A stretch of DNA of 64,000 nt from Drechslerella dactyloides (Eukaryota; Ascomycota; Orbiliomycetes; Orbiliales; Orbiliaceae). Where the stretch lies: assembly GCA_020064725.1 (NCBI GenBank), contig JAGTWJ010000002.1:4464001-4528000 (forward strand), written 5' to 3'. Below the pieces are notes generated by a model. It saw nothing but the letters and a program-made list of their open reading frames with translations, was not told the DNA's origin and searched no databases. The position numbers and the translations under genes are program-made. This document shows, in pieces, positions 31,750 to 43,003 of this stretch. The stretch's first letter is position 1, and every line of letters starts with the position of its first letter.

Positions 31750-33985
31750 TGTGACTATTGTACGCGTATAGCGGTGAATAGGTGATTAAGTGACGGATAA
31801 CGCGATGAGGTATGGGTATCGGCTAGCTGTCGTGTTATTAAGCCAATTGGTGGTGTATGCTACGCTCGGGAAATCGGGAAATGCATCGAGCTGTCGACAG
31901 GCCAAGCGCGGGGTTTATATGCACCGCAGACTCAATACACCCCTCACCCACCCGGCCACGCCGGCAACGGTTAGGCATATTCTTCACGTAAAAAAAAAAA
32001 AAAAACCTACCAACGGGAAGCAATCGCTAGCTCCGCAAAACGCCTATCGTAGGTACAAATCCCCTCCGCACGATGATGCATGCGTGTGTGTGCGTATGTG
32101 TAAAGACGCATGCATGTGAAGGTCGACCTGCCGCAGATAGTTGCCCAGCAAGGATACCCAGCTGCGATTGCGATTGCGACCTTGCTTGCCGCTCGCAGGG
32201 GTAGTGCTGTTGATTCGGCAGCTAGCCAGCTGGAATCGTGGATATATACGTCTGTGCTGTTGAGCTAAGAGCGTTATTGCAGCAGCTGTGCCGCACGAGC
32301 TAGACTGGGGCATGTGGTTCGTGCTATCCTGCTTGCAGAACGCTCCGTGGATATTCGGGGTGCGGCTGGGAGGATCGTCTCGTCATCGCGCAGCGATGTA
32401 GCGGCCTAGCCGCCTCGTTTTGTGCCAAAACGTTTAAGTATAATTTTTGTTCCCTGTGCGCTTTTTAATTTTTTTCTACTTTTTTTCCGGTTCTTGACCC
32501 GATCGTGCATTGGCTTGACGTACAGAACGTCGAATGTTGGGTTGGAAGTGCGGGGATGGAGCTGCGGAAGGGGACCGGGACCCCGGCGTGACCAGAATTA
32601 GACCCGTCCGCTGCCCAACGGCGGTGGATAATCGGATGCTGCGGACGCACGGCATGAATTCCAATCGATACCAGGATGCAGTCAATTGATAGGCAGGCCG
32701 TGCTCAATTGTGCGTGCGATGAGCAGCTGAAGGAGAAGACTAAAAACAAGCTCAGCGGCCGTCAGTCAGCCTTGGAAGGAATTCGGAGCGAGCACTCGGG
32801 CAGAGACTATTCAGTTCTGGTGCAGATGCAGGGGATAGCGAGCAAGCTGTCGCTAGCCCGCCGAATGGGGAAACAAGCTAGCCGGGAATGCGGCAGATCT
32901 TCTTCCGTCGTAGCAATGGTGCGCGAAGATTGTGATGTGAAGAACAGTTGCGATATCCGTCGAGAGTGTGATTTCGATCGTTACGAGATGCGGATTAGAA
33001 CAGCGGCAAGACGGACTTCTCAATGGTTTCCCAGGAGGGTCCGGGCTAGCTGACATAAAGTGAAGACCGGTGCGCAGCTATGTGTTGAGACGTTGCATTT
33101 TCGCAATCCGCGTTCTCGTCGGGGAATATTTCCACTGCCGATGCAATGTTGGCACGCGGTCAGAATGTTCATGTTATATCAACGACAGTTAAGACCCCAC
33201 ACCGAACTGCGGAATTGACGCCCGCTGATTCGCTTGATTAGTGATGGCTCTGTATCGTCGTGGAATTCCGCCAGTTCGATATCAACAACTGCAAATTCGC
33301 AAACGGTAAACTCTGCGCGAGAGAATAGATGGTCTAGATATATATATATATATAGAGTCCAGAACCAAACTGCGCAAACGAATTGCCAAATTTGGCGATC
33401 GTACTGGAGAATAGCGTATCGAGCCCGCCGGCCGATAGTTTAGACGGCCCATACCTGGTACCGTGCATGCATCTTTCTAACGGCAGCTAAGAAGTGAAAC
33501 CACGCATAGATACCCCGCACTGTCAATGACCTCATGGCATAATCTCCATGAGTTAGGAGTACCGATGGAGAACACCATTGCCGAGGGGTCGGCATGTCCC
33601 CTACACGGTTCTGAACAAGCATTTCTGCTGCAGACTATGTTGCTATAACGTTAGCTCGGGTATCACGTCTTCGTTGGTGGGCGCGGGAAGTTTATAGGGG
33701 ATTTTCCGTTACGTAAATCGGACGGAAACATAACTCGACCGAGGGGTTAGATTAAGCTTCCACCCAAGCTTTGCAGCTCAAATAGAACTGACACGTCGAC
33801 GTGCGTGTATAAGTAGTGCTGCCTCGGGCGTCGATGGTTCTGCAATCATCGGACCGATTGACCTAAGTCTTTCTCACAAACGCGAATTTTTTACTTCAGC
33901 CTTCGTATTTGCCGAAGCAGGGGAAATACTTAAATATATCTCTACAGAAAAAGCATTGTATCGGTCGACTTTGAGAGCGTAGAGT
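31750..33985. other. Intergenic DNA between the DUF2235 and dehydrogenase genes
   Basis: 2.2 kb shared by two divergent genes. It contains a 16 bp A run near 31990, alternating GT and TGCATG near 32070-32115, and a short TA repeat near 33336-33352. A 125-residue plus frame at 32676-33053 begins with ATG, but its composition is ordinary and no family is recognised; it is not called. Confidence 0.45.
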
Positions 33986-35300
33986 ATGCCGTTCTCCAGA
34001 GCAGATTATTGTCCTACGACGGACGGCAACGATGTTGCGCAGTTCCTTCACGACGAGATTGTCGGCAAGACGAGTATGTCCTACCCCAGATTACCCACTT
34101 CATCCTCCTGCGCTGTAATTACTATTCAGGGCAACGATACTGACGCTGAGCCCCAAAGTTGTTATCACCGGAGTCTCCCCTCACACTCTTGGTTCGGAAT
34201 TCACCTTGACTATCGCCGCACACGCACCAAAGCTCATCGTCATCGCCGCCCGCAGCGTGGACAAGCTCGCACAAGTCGCCGAGGAGATCAAGGGCAAATA
34301 TCCGGATGTCGCCGTCAAGACGCTTCAGGTCGACCTTGCATCATTCGAGTCGGCTAGGAAAGCGGGAGACGAGCTTATGAGCTGGGAGGACGTCCCCTTG
34401 ATCGACGTCCTCGTGAACAATGTGATATATACACGCCCATTGCGATACCAAGTCGACGGTGGCATGTACACGTACTGACGTCCATACTTGATTCGCAACA
34501 GGCCGGAGTGATGGCCACGCCGTACCGCAAGACGGTAGACGGCTTCGAGTCGCAGTTCGCCACCAACCACCTCGGCCACTTCATCTTCACGGGCCGCATC
34601 ATGCCAAAGCTCCTCGCCGCCGCGACCGCAGGCCGCGAACCTCGCATCGTAAACATCACCAGCAACGGGCACCGCATGCATGGAGTCAATTGGGATGATG
34701 TAAACTGGAGCGACGGAAAGACGTACGATCTGTGGGCGGCGTACGGGCAGAGCAAGACTGCGAATGTGCTGTTTTCCGTGGCGCTGGCGGAGCGGTATGC
34801 TGGGCGGGTGGCGGCGTTTGCCGTGCACCCGGGGTTGATCGTGGAGACGAACTTGGGGAAGCACTTGGATATGGACAAGATACTGAAGCTGTGTGAGTAT
34901 CCTACCCGTGCTTCCTGTATGCAGTGGAATGCGTTTGATATCCATATGTTACTGACGGGAGATATATCGCGTGGTAGTGCATGGGGAGATGAAGCCGGAG
35001 CCGGATAGACCGTTGATAGAGAAGACGCTGCAGCAGGGGGTATCCACACACGTTGTGGCAGCCTTCGACCCCGAGATCAAGAGTGAGTTCTCATTCCACC
35101 CGGCACTTACCATACCCGCGGAACTACTTTATCATGCTAATCGACGAATTGTCTGTTATCTAGAGGACAGCGGGAGGTATCTGGCGGACTGTGTCGTGGC
35201 TGACTCGAGCCGGGTGAAGGAGTGGGCGACGGACAAGGACTATGCGAAGCGGCTGTGGGAGCTCTCGGAGCAAGTCACCGGCCAGAAGTACGCGGCGTAA
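33986..35300 (+). CDS. Short-chain dehydrogenase/reductase (retinol-dehydrogenase-like)
   Basis: Five exons: 33986-34073, 34159-34421, 34502-34892, 34978-35082 and 35164-35300. All phases close, giving 327 residues. Exon 1/2 joins as GKT-I-VITGVSPHTLGSE, the nucleotide-binding TGxxxGxG-like loop (here TGVSPHTLG, with one Gly replaced). Exon 2/3 restores the classic LVNNAGVMA, with the intron lying inside NN|AG. Exon 3 has NHLGHFIFT, a catalytic Ser in IVNITSNG, YGQSKTANVLF (Tyr and Lys of YxxxK) and VHPGLIVETNL. The order matches the extended SDRs related to WWOX and retinol dehydrogenases. It is NADP-preferring by family habit, with an AARS segment after beta-2. The substrate is unknown. No signal peptide or clear membrane anchor. 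Confidence 0.88.
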
Positions 35301-35991
35301 CTTGCCATTGACCGTGTGCTGAGAGAGCATGACGTCAGTTCATCAGATATCCTGTTGTGGAGCAAGTTGAAGCGAAGCACGGAACACCAAGCCGACAGCG
35401 ATACGAGCACACTGTCCACATCACATCAGCACATACATGGAATGCTCCGACGAGATAACGTCCGTCCCGTACAAGAGGACCATGATGGCCCACATGGCGG
35501 TTGTCCTGGAAAGGCCTGTATACTTAATTGTGATTGTATTTGTATTTATCGACGATTAGATTATCGTGATCATCGGCAGCTGTGTCGGGAAGCGTGTGTG
35601 ACCTGCACGCGCTGTGTTGCAGCCTTAGTTGCTACTTTCGTTTCGCGTGCCGTATCCCAAACCGCTGTCCCATCTCCACGGAAACGACACACGCGAGAGC
35701 ACGCAGGCCGCGGCAACCTCGTCGACAGCTTCATCCCGCCCTTCTCAGCCTCTCCCCGTCGACGGCCGTCCCCCCTCTCGCGATATTACATAATCCGACT
35801 GCCATCCGGAACATCGTATCTGCAGCACTCCCTCCTCCGTCCACCGTCGATGCCTCGGCTTCATCAAGCATGACTCCTGGCACCGCCCCGCTGTAACACT
35901 ACCCTCCCGCGGCATCATCCAACAACGCTCCCTTGGGAAACCCGCGCTGTGAACCAAAGACAGCTCCCGTATACCATACCATCCCGCCGCC
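35301..35991. other. Promoter and leader of the 1101-residue gene
   Basis: Between two plus-strand genes. The last 300 bases are C-rich, as for other leaders here, and the downstream ATG has a strong GCCGCCATGG context. No separate gene seen. Confidence 0.45.
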
Positions 35992-38900
35992 ATGGCGCTC
36001 CCGCGGCGCCGCTTCTCGGTCTTCCAGCGACACCAACATGTCACCGTCGGCCCGCTGGGCTTCGACGTCCCCATCACGACCGATACCACCGCCTTCCCGC
36101 CGGACGACCCCGTTGACGAGGAAGACCGTCTCAGCGACGTCGATTACCCGGACCCGGGACACGCCCGGCACGCCAAACGACAGCGTATCGAGGACAATGC
36201 GCGGGACTACCTGTGCGGGAAGCCGCTGGACATCTACACCGCCTCGCTGAGAGGCCCCGTTACAAAGAGCTATTGGGGAACGCAGGCGAAGGTCACCGGC
36301 ACGTTCTTGGAGGTCAAGGCTGCAGAGTTGAAGGGCTCCATATTGACGGCGAAGCGGGAGGCTAGGAGGCAGCAGGCGCTGCGGGGACGGCAGATTGCGC
36401 CGTCGCAGGAGCAGCAGCAGCATCAAGTCAAGATCACATCGGCTTTGAAGGCGACGAAGGCCGTTCAGACGCCTGTTGAGAAGCCGGAAGAGCTTCTCCT
36501 CGTGCTGGACAGCCAGCAGGCTATCGAGCTCAGCCAGAGCCAGAGCCAGCGGCATGGGTCATCGCCTCCGAGGACAGCTGTCATTTCCGACACTCCGGTG
36601 GTCAGGTCGACATCCGTCAGGAGGGCTTCAGCCAGGCTGGCTTATCAAATTGGCATTGCCCCTGGTAGCCCACCTGCGACAGGTGCTGGGACTTCGGGAA
36701 ATCCCTCAGGCGGAAACGCTGCACCGGAATATTCCGTCGGGAGAACCCTAAATCGCGGAACCAGAAACTCACACGAATCAGCCGAGGAACAACCCGTCGG
36801 CCGAATCGGTGCTGCAGACGAGTCGACCGACGATATAGTAATCCCAGCGACATCGCAGCAGGACAGACCGCAGAGTGATGGCAACTTGATCACTTCCCCA
36901 CGCACGAGGTCTGCAGAGGAAACCGCAAAGGCAGCTCAGAATGATAATGGCATCGCTACCAAAGAGCAAGTGCCAATGCTGCACGCAGGGCCGGAAACAA
37001 ATATCCCACTCATCCAAGCAGGGACCGCGGATGCCATAAATTTTGACCTCAACAAAATCGACCAGATCACAAGGAGACTCAGCACCGATGATACCGTGAA
37101 TTTCTTCCAGAGCGAAGCTGAGTCCAGAGCCTCGAGAGACCACTCTCCATCGACAGCGCTTAAGGAATCGCTGCCAAAGGTGGGGCGGGGCCGGTCGTCG
37201 GTATCTCATGCCCCTCCAAGCCCTACGGCGGATGCTATCCTCCGCAAAGCGCAGAAGGCTCCAGCAAGCAAGCGGAGGAACAATCTCGGCAACGGCACGT
37301 CCCTGAAAGATATTATCGCCAGGACGTCGCGAACATTACAGCCGGTTCGACGGCCCAGACGCTCGCAAGCCAGCGAAGATCCTGATGTGCATGATGGTGA
37401 CTCGAAAGCCGAAGCGGCACCCGTTCCCAGACTTGATATACCGCCCGCCGCTGAAGCTGTAGAAGCTTCCGAACCTTCTGCGCAACAAGCAGAGAAAATC
37501 ACAATTTCCAATGATGAACAGCACGTGGAAGAGCCAGTGGTGAATGGCGCTGAAGACACCACGATTGTAACAATGCCATCTATGACAACTGCCCAAGAGC
37601 CGCCTGCAACAGCATCAAAACCTCCCATCAGATTATCCCAGCTCCCAACCCCTTTACCTCCTAGCCCGCTTCAGCTCCTGGACGCCCCGAAACAGGGGAC
37701 ACCCAATATCCCGGAGACGGTCGAAGAAGAATCAGTAGAAAAGCCTGTGCCGTCCGACATGTCGCTGAAAGAAAACGAGCCAGCGTTCAAACCGGGTCCG
37801 AGGCGAGCGAAACGGACAGCACCGAGAGCCAGGCGCACTCAGCCTCCCGGCTCGCAGCCCAGTAGTAACGAAGAGTTGAAGGCCGCCATCAATGCAAGGT
37901 ATTACCCCTCCCTCACTCCTTCTGACGAATTGTCCAGTTCGGCCGCTAACAACTAGTGAAGAAAAATTGCGACGCCCATCTCTCGGCTGCAGCAGAAGAT
38001 GGCAGAGTATTCGCCTGTCTCTCCGATGAACCAACGCCCCGTCTCGCCAATCCCCGAATCCCAGGGCCAGGCCCAAAACCAGATGACGAGCCTGCGACGG
38101 CAAGAACAGTTGCGGGAAGAACAGCAGAAGGGATCTTCGCAACTAAGCTCGCCTCCACCGTCCAGTCCGCCAGAGGACCGCGCGCCCGGTTCTGCGAAGA
38201 AAGCTCCGCAGGTGGAAGCCGTCGTGCAGGTCCCCGCCTCGTCGAAGGACATCACGAAGGAGCGAACGGAGACCGCGCCGAACTCGAGGCCCGTTTCCGC
38301 TAGCGCCCCGCTTAGTCCGCCGCAGGACTCGCATGACGAGGAGTCGACTATTGAGATGTCCAGTGGGCATTACCGCCGGATCGAGGAGTCGCTGCGGAAC
38401 GCGGGACCAATCGCGATACCGCTGGCCGCTGAAGACGGTGCCATCAGCCACATCTCCGCTTCCCACCCGGAGAACAGCATTGACATCTCGCCCATCTTAC
38501 CGGACGAAACGCTCTCGAACGCGGCACAGCCTAACATCAATGCACAGCCACCAGCCTCAGCGCCCGCCAAACCGACGCATGAAGCCGCGGCTAAGCAGCC
38601 GGAGAACCCCGCTGACGACGATGATGGCGGTTCCACGGACTCGGAAGACCTGGACCTGCCGCCGCGGAAACAGCAAGCCAGGCCGGCAGTCCTCGTCCCC
38701 GGCACGCCCGCAGTCCCAGACCCAAACACCCAAGCGAGCTGCGTCGGCGTGCCGGAAAGCTTCAGGAAGGCGATAGCAGCACCGATAGCCTTCACTTTTG
38801 AAACGCCAGACCACCCTTTGCCGCCGCCGTACATACCCGCCACGGTTGGTTTCACGCCGATTAACGGCAGCAGAGCCACGGCCACCAGTCCCGTCAGCCA

Positions 38901-39360
38901 CCCCCCTGCCTCGCCGACACCCCGGGGAGCAGGGCCATTCACCAGTCCGTCACGGTGTATTGAGTTCACCCCCTTCCGCAGCTTTACCTCTCCGCGACCG
39001 GCGGGACGCGCTCGAACACCTGGTGAACAGGACGACGAAAGGCAGGGGAGTGCGCTTGAGCCGACGACGATTATCAGTCCGTTTGCGTTCAGCCAGTTTA
39101 TGAAGGGCGGTGCGCAGAAGGAGAAGGAGACGCAGTTCGAGGTCAGTCGCGTTAGCGAGGGCGTTGGTGCCGGTGCCGGTGCTGGTGTAATGGGGAAGGA
39201 TGTGCAGTCGAGTTATGATTTTGACGATGTGCTGGGTAGTGTTGAGGGATATCTGATGAGCGATGTGTACGATGTGGAGGAGGAGGCGAAGCGGATGTCC
39301 ACGAGCTTAGCGGGGGGTGGCCGGCGGGTTGGGCCGGGGCAGAGGCATAGGAGGGCGTAG
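35992..39360 (+). CDS. 1101-residue disordered, probably nuclear protein
   Basis: Two exons, 35992-37898 and 37962-39360. The 63 bp intron has a GTATTA donor, a perfect GCTAAC branch and a GAAG acceptor; joining restores AINAR-KIATPISRLQQK. I know no function. The N-terminal 110 residues are ordered and look conserved: FSVFQRHQHVTVGPLGFDV, then HAKRQRIEDNARDYLCGKPL and DIYTASLRGPV. I recall similar fungal proteins labelled only hypothetical or protamine P1-like. The rest is Ser/Pro/Thr/Ala/Glu-rich with many SP and TP sites, a basic cluster near 600 (RRAKRTAPRARRT) and a short ordered C-terminal piece (SYDFDDVLGSVEGYL). The many basic patches suggest a nuclear or chromatin role, but that is inference. 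The start has a strong context and no other in-frame ATG precedes the conserved block. Confidence 0.78.
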
Positions 39361-40353
39361 TGTGGCACACTGACGAAGTGACCAAGCCTTCCTTCCCTGG
39401 AACCGGATTTCTACGGTGAAAGTTGGTGAGATCGGTGGACCGCCAACACTTTGTTTCAAGGCCGATATATGAAAGAGGGGAACGAGGAGGGGAAAGTAAA
39501 TCTTTTGCTTTTATGCTGTAGGTGACGGCGTTATCGTCTTGATGGTTTTTTTTTTTTTTTTTTTTTTTTTTCATTTCATGGTGTGTTAACTTTGCTGATA
39601 CCGATCCGTGGTCGGCGAAAGCATGCCTGCTCTGTTGGAGGTGTTAAGGGGATAGATACACTGTAGATGCTGTGATTCTGTTGTGGGGTGGGGGTTTTGT
39701 TTGAGATGGGTGTATTTGTAGTTGGCTGGAATATATCATTATTATCACCATTCATTCATCTATTCGCGGCTGGCGGCGGTCTGATAAACCAGACCCTCCT
39801 GTTTCCAGTGTGGGTTTGGCTTGCGGTGGTATTTGAACGAAAGTAAAGTTTCAGCGCAACCACCCGACGAGCAGCAAGGCCGGTACCTAGGGCTGCTCAT
39901 ATTATATCATCTGGAATACAGTCTTATTTCTGCAGTATATCGAAATGTTCCGGCTATATATATGTAACTAAAATAATGGAATGTTTATATCGGATATACA
40001 TTATATCTCCTGAGTATTGTCGACTGTCTCGTATTTACACGCTTATAAACTATAAACCCAGACTGCCTTGTTACCCGGCGAAGCCGGAATACCGATGTAC
40101 TTGAACAAGTATTTACCATAACTCTTGTGGGGTTGCTTCCGGCTCCGGACGCCTCGATCGTCTCATAAACATCCACCCGCAATATGAATATGTATGTACT
40201 GATCCAGTCAGTGTGCCAACAAGAACCGCTTCCGCTTTCAGCTCGCAAATCATGATCCCATTCCCCTACTACCCACACGCCTAAGAATCCATTAACATAG
40301 ATCATATATAATCAACAGAATGTTATAACATATGCAAACCTTAATCTCTTTCG
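39361..40353. other. 3' region of the 1101-residue gene and repeat-bearing flank
   Basis: Contains a 26 bp T run at 39546-39571 and the palindrome GGTCTGATAAACCAGACC at 39779-39796. The left repeat copy is at 39806-39826. No gene seen. Confidence 0.5.
39546..39571 (+). repeat. Poly-T tract
   Basis: A run of 26 T about 190 bp after the stop codon of the 1101-residue gene. It is probably a simple-sequence tract in the 3' flank. An assembly length error is possible in such a homopolymer. Confidence 0.8.
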
Positions 40354-40756
40354 CTAGCAGGTATCGCCAGATGGGCTACTAAGTAGACAATCCCCAGTTG
40401 AGAAATCATACCACCAGCATTGGCCACTCTTGCAAAGAGTTTGGCCGTCTGGACAATAATATAGACCGTCACAATCGCTTGGGACCGGGGCTGGGAGTGC
40501 CATCGCAGCGATGGAAAACATAGTAAAGACAATAGCGCTAATAAGCTTCATTTGATAGCTGTGGTAGTAAACTTAGAAGAGTGTACGGTTTCCGGTGTCT
40601 TATATTGGACAGCTTATTAGTGAGGTTAGGCTGTGTGAGGAGGATGATGTCTTCTGATGGAGGAACTTGAAGAGGATTATAACGAGCCTATTTATATTCC
40701 TCCTCCTATCCCATTTCTCTGTATGAACTCTGGCCTCGCAAGCCAAGCCCACACAG
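39779..40756. mobile_element. Inverted repeats flanking the 65-residue secreted protein
   Basis: On the left, the palindrome GGTCTGATAAACCAGACC (39779-39796) is followed by AGTGTGGGTTTGGCTTGCGG (39807-39826). On the right, at 40735-40756, the opposite strand reads TGTGTGGGCTTGGCTTGCGA. The pair encloses about 0.9 kb containing only the small secreted protein gene. This arrangement resembles a non-autonomous DNA transposon or two nested repeat ends. No transposase frame is present and no target-site duplication could be confirmed by eye, so the element boundaries are uncertain. Confidence 0.4.
40354..40551 (-). CDS. Small secreted six-cysteine protein
   Basis: A 65-residue frame with an ATG start. 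Residues 1-18 form a clear secretion signal (hydrophobic core AIVFTMFSIAAMA), followed by LPAPVPSD. The mature part of about 47 residues has six cysteines at 27, 33, 40, 45, 55 and 65, with CWWYDF between the fourth and fifth. This fits a small disulfide-rich effector-like or defence peptide; I recognise no family. No intron is needed. The gene is alone in AT-rich DNA between inverted repeat copies. Short frames can arise by chance, but a signal peptide plus regular cysteines makes this one credible. Confidence 0.65.
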   Translation of the reverse strand: MKLISAIVFTMFSIAAMALPAPVPSDCDGLYYCPDGQTLCKSGQCWWYDFSTGDCLLSSPSGDTC

Positions 40757-41980
40757 TTCCATGAATCCTAAGTCCGAGGAATTTTGAAAAAGATCGAGGT
40801 TTTCACTTCCAGTGTAACCAGAGCTACTCCGCATTGCTTCTGTATAGGAACTAGCTTAGTATTAGTCTGAATGCCAAGTTCCGTAAGCTATAAGAGCCCC
40901 GAAAAGCTGGAGCGCTTCAGCTCGTACAACTCTATAGTTCTAATTGGTTTCTGAGAACGGCAAATATATCAGTGTTTGAGAAGCGCTAAGCTTTTATAGT
41001 TAGCGAGAAATTTAATGCGGCTTAGTCTCGGGGACGCTGACCCCTCCGAGTGCGGCTGTTTAGCGAGGAATCGCTTCAGGTTGCACGAAGTACACGCCAA
41101 ACCGCAAAGATTTCAAGCTTGGACTTATATTTGATTTAATAAGAGCTCACTGGTGGGCCCTCCTCCACAAAGTCAGGGAATGCTTTGATATCCCATGAGC
41201 TCAGTTACGTAAGTAATCAGTCAAGGTGGTTACACCGAAATATACAGCGCGACACGAGACTTGAATTCATAAGGCTGTCAATTGCAGGATGTCTCGCGGT
41301 AGTGCCTACAACGAGGAAATAGGAAGTTAAATTGCATATATTAGAGGTATAGTATACGTAGACTCCGCAGGGTCCATATTGTAAACACTAGGATAGTGGT
41401 AAAGGTAGGGATCTGCTGTGCATGTGTACTATTCTTCTGCCACGGGAACAGATCTCGGTATAGGTATATTGAGCGATATCGGCAGTATACTATAGACGGA
41501 CACGTGTACACCCAGTTATTTCTGAGTGGACGTAACACGAGTTTTCCGTAAGGATCACTTCGATGATAAGTTTTAGTAGAGAGCCCAAGCGCAAGTAGCC
41601 GCATCGGATTGTTTGCAATGAGTAGAGCGCTACACAAAATGATTCTGTAAAACCAGTACAGTACGCTAGATTTACAGTATAGCCCCATTCCATTCCTAAC
41701 AACCCTATACATTAGCCCCGGAGCCATATACATTTTGAAGGCGAATGTGTTGGTTGGTGTGGTATTTTGAGACACCTACTTGATACGCTCCTATCTCATG
41801 TGCCCGGCACATTGATTTGGATATCCGCAAGGATTTCATGAGCTCAGCTCAGTCGCTGGGAACTGCGAAAACTTCGTAGCCCAGCACTGAAGACTTCATG
41901 AACACATCGGTCTAGCCATTGTGTATAGACACAGTACACGGTGCCATATATAAGAGAACCCGGCGTCTAAAGCTACCACC

Positions 41981-42181
41981 ATGGTACCATACGTATGCAT
42001 ACCTCGAACCAAAGATGTTGACGAAGCCTACACTTTATATACCACATCGGGAGACCTGATCAGGCTGGCAAACATACAACCGCCTACGGATGAGCAGTTA
42101 GATGAATATAAATGCGCAGTACATGAAGGGCACCTATACCCTCGCTCGGGGCTATCACGTATGATTGCCGAAGACATCTAA
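41981..42181 (+). CDS. Possible 66-residue protein of unknown function
   Basis: An ATG frame in a good context (ACCACCATGG), 30 bases after a TATATAAG box at about 41947. The translation (MVPYVCIPRTKDVDEAYTLY and on to SGLSRMIAEDI) has balanced composition, with acidic and polar residues spread evenly and no low complexity. I recognise no family. It could equally be the remnant of a longer gene, since no splice donor or partner exon was found. It is listed because its composition and start context are better than those of other short frames nearby. Confidence 0.25.
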   Translation: MVPYVCIPRTKDVDEAYTLYTTSGDLIRLANIQPPTDEQLDEYKCAVHEGHLYPRSGLSRMIAEDI

Positions 42182-42917
42182 GCATCTCCAAGGATGTGAC
42201 ATCAACGGATTCATCGAGTGCAAGCGGAGATGAAGGCAAGAAATGAAGTCGCCGGATCTATAAACGCGGCCAGCGCAACTGATCGATCCGGATCTAAACG
42301 CGGGTTAAACATACGCCACATGAATGCATACGTAGAGAAACGCGAAAACACGTGAAGAAATTAGGATTAATAACGCTAGATCAAGGTCCAAATCTTGTAT
42401 CTTGAAATGAGAGCCAGACAGACAGCACAAACATTCTGAGGGATGTTGAATCAGGTTCTGGTGATATCTCAGACTTGTTGCAATGGTGTATATAATGAAA
42501 AGTATGATATGCTCGACGCAATTTAATTAAGCTATAAGCTTGCACCGCGCGCTCGCATGAGAAAATACATTATATAATACGATTGACAGACGTTATACGC
42601 TAAGAAAGCAAATATGCAAATGCAGCCGATGGAATGAAACACGCATGTGAGAAAAAAAAAACTTGTAGGTAATAGGGTTGGTAGAAGTGAAGTGAAATGT
42701 GCAGCAAGTGTAAAACAATCGAAAGCAGCGTGTTGTATACCGTACATGCAATGCGATGCCATTATAACATGAAAACCACAAAAAAAATGTAAGAAAAAAG
42801 AAAAGGTCTTGGACGACGCGTGCGGCGCACGGCCGTCATGCAAGGTTGTAGAAGAAGAAATAAAATATACGTTATGCATGCGGTGGGAACGAAAATGTGT
42901 TATGGGATATTTAGCAC

Positions 42918-42932
42918 TTGTCTCGTAAACCA
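42918..42932. repeat. Copy of the dispersed TTGTCTCG repeat end
   Basis: TTGTCTCGTAAACCA on the plus strand, the closest match to the right end of the 16225-16295 element (TTGTCTCGTGAACCA). It lies about 70 bp beyond the stop codon of the WD40 gene. No inverted partner was noticed. Confidence 0.45.
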
Positions 42933-43003
42933 AAAGGTGTGATCCGGCTTAAGCTTGTTATAACTCATGCCGTCGGAATCAGCGACCCCGCAGCGACGGA
43001 TAG

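Larger units (their letters stand above)
40552..43003. other. Gene-poor stretch upstream of the small secreted protein
   Basis: AT-rich. It contains the promoter of the 65-residue gene, one repeat end at 42918-42932, and one small frame listed separately. The 3' end of the WD40 gene transcript probably reaches into 42.5-43.0 kb. Confidence 0.45.

Noticed and set aside
32676..33053. 125-residue plus-strand frame in the DUF2235-SDR gap
   Set aside because: An ATG frame with ordinary composition but no domain, no splice signals and no regulatory context. Not enough to call.
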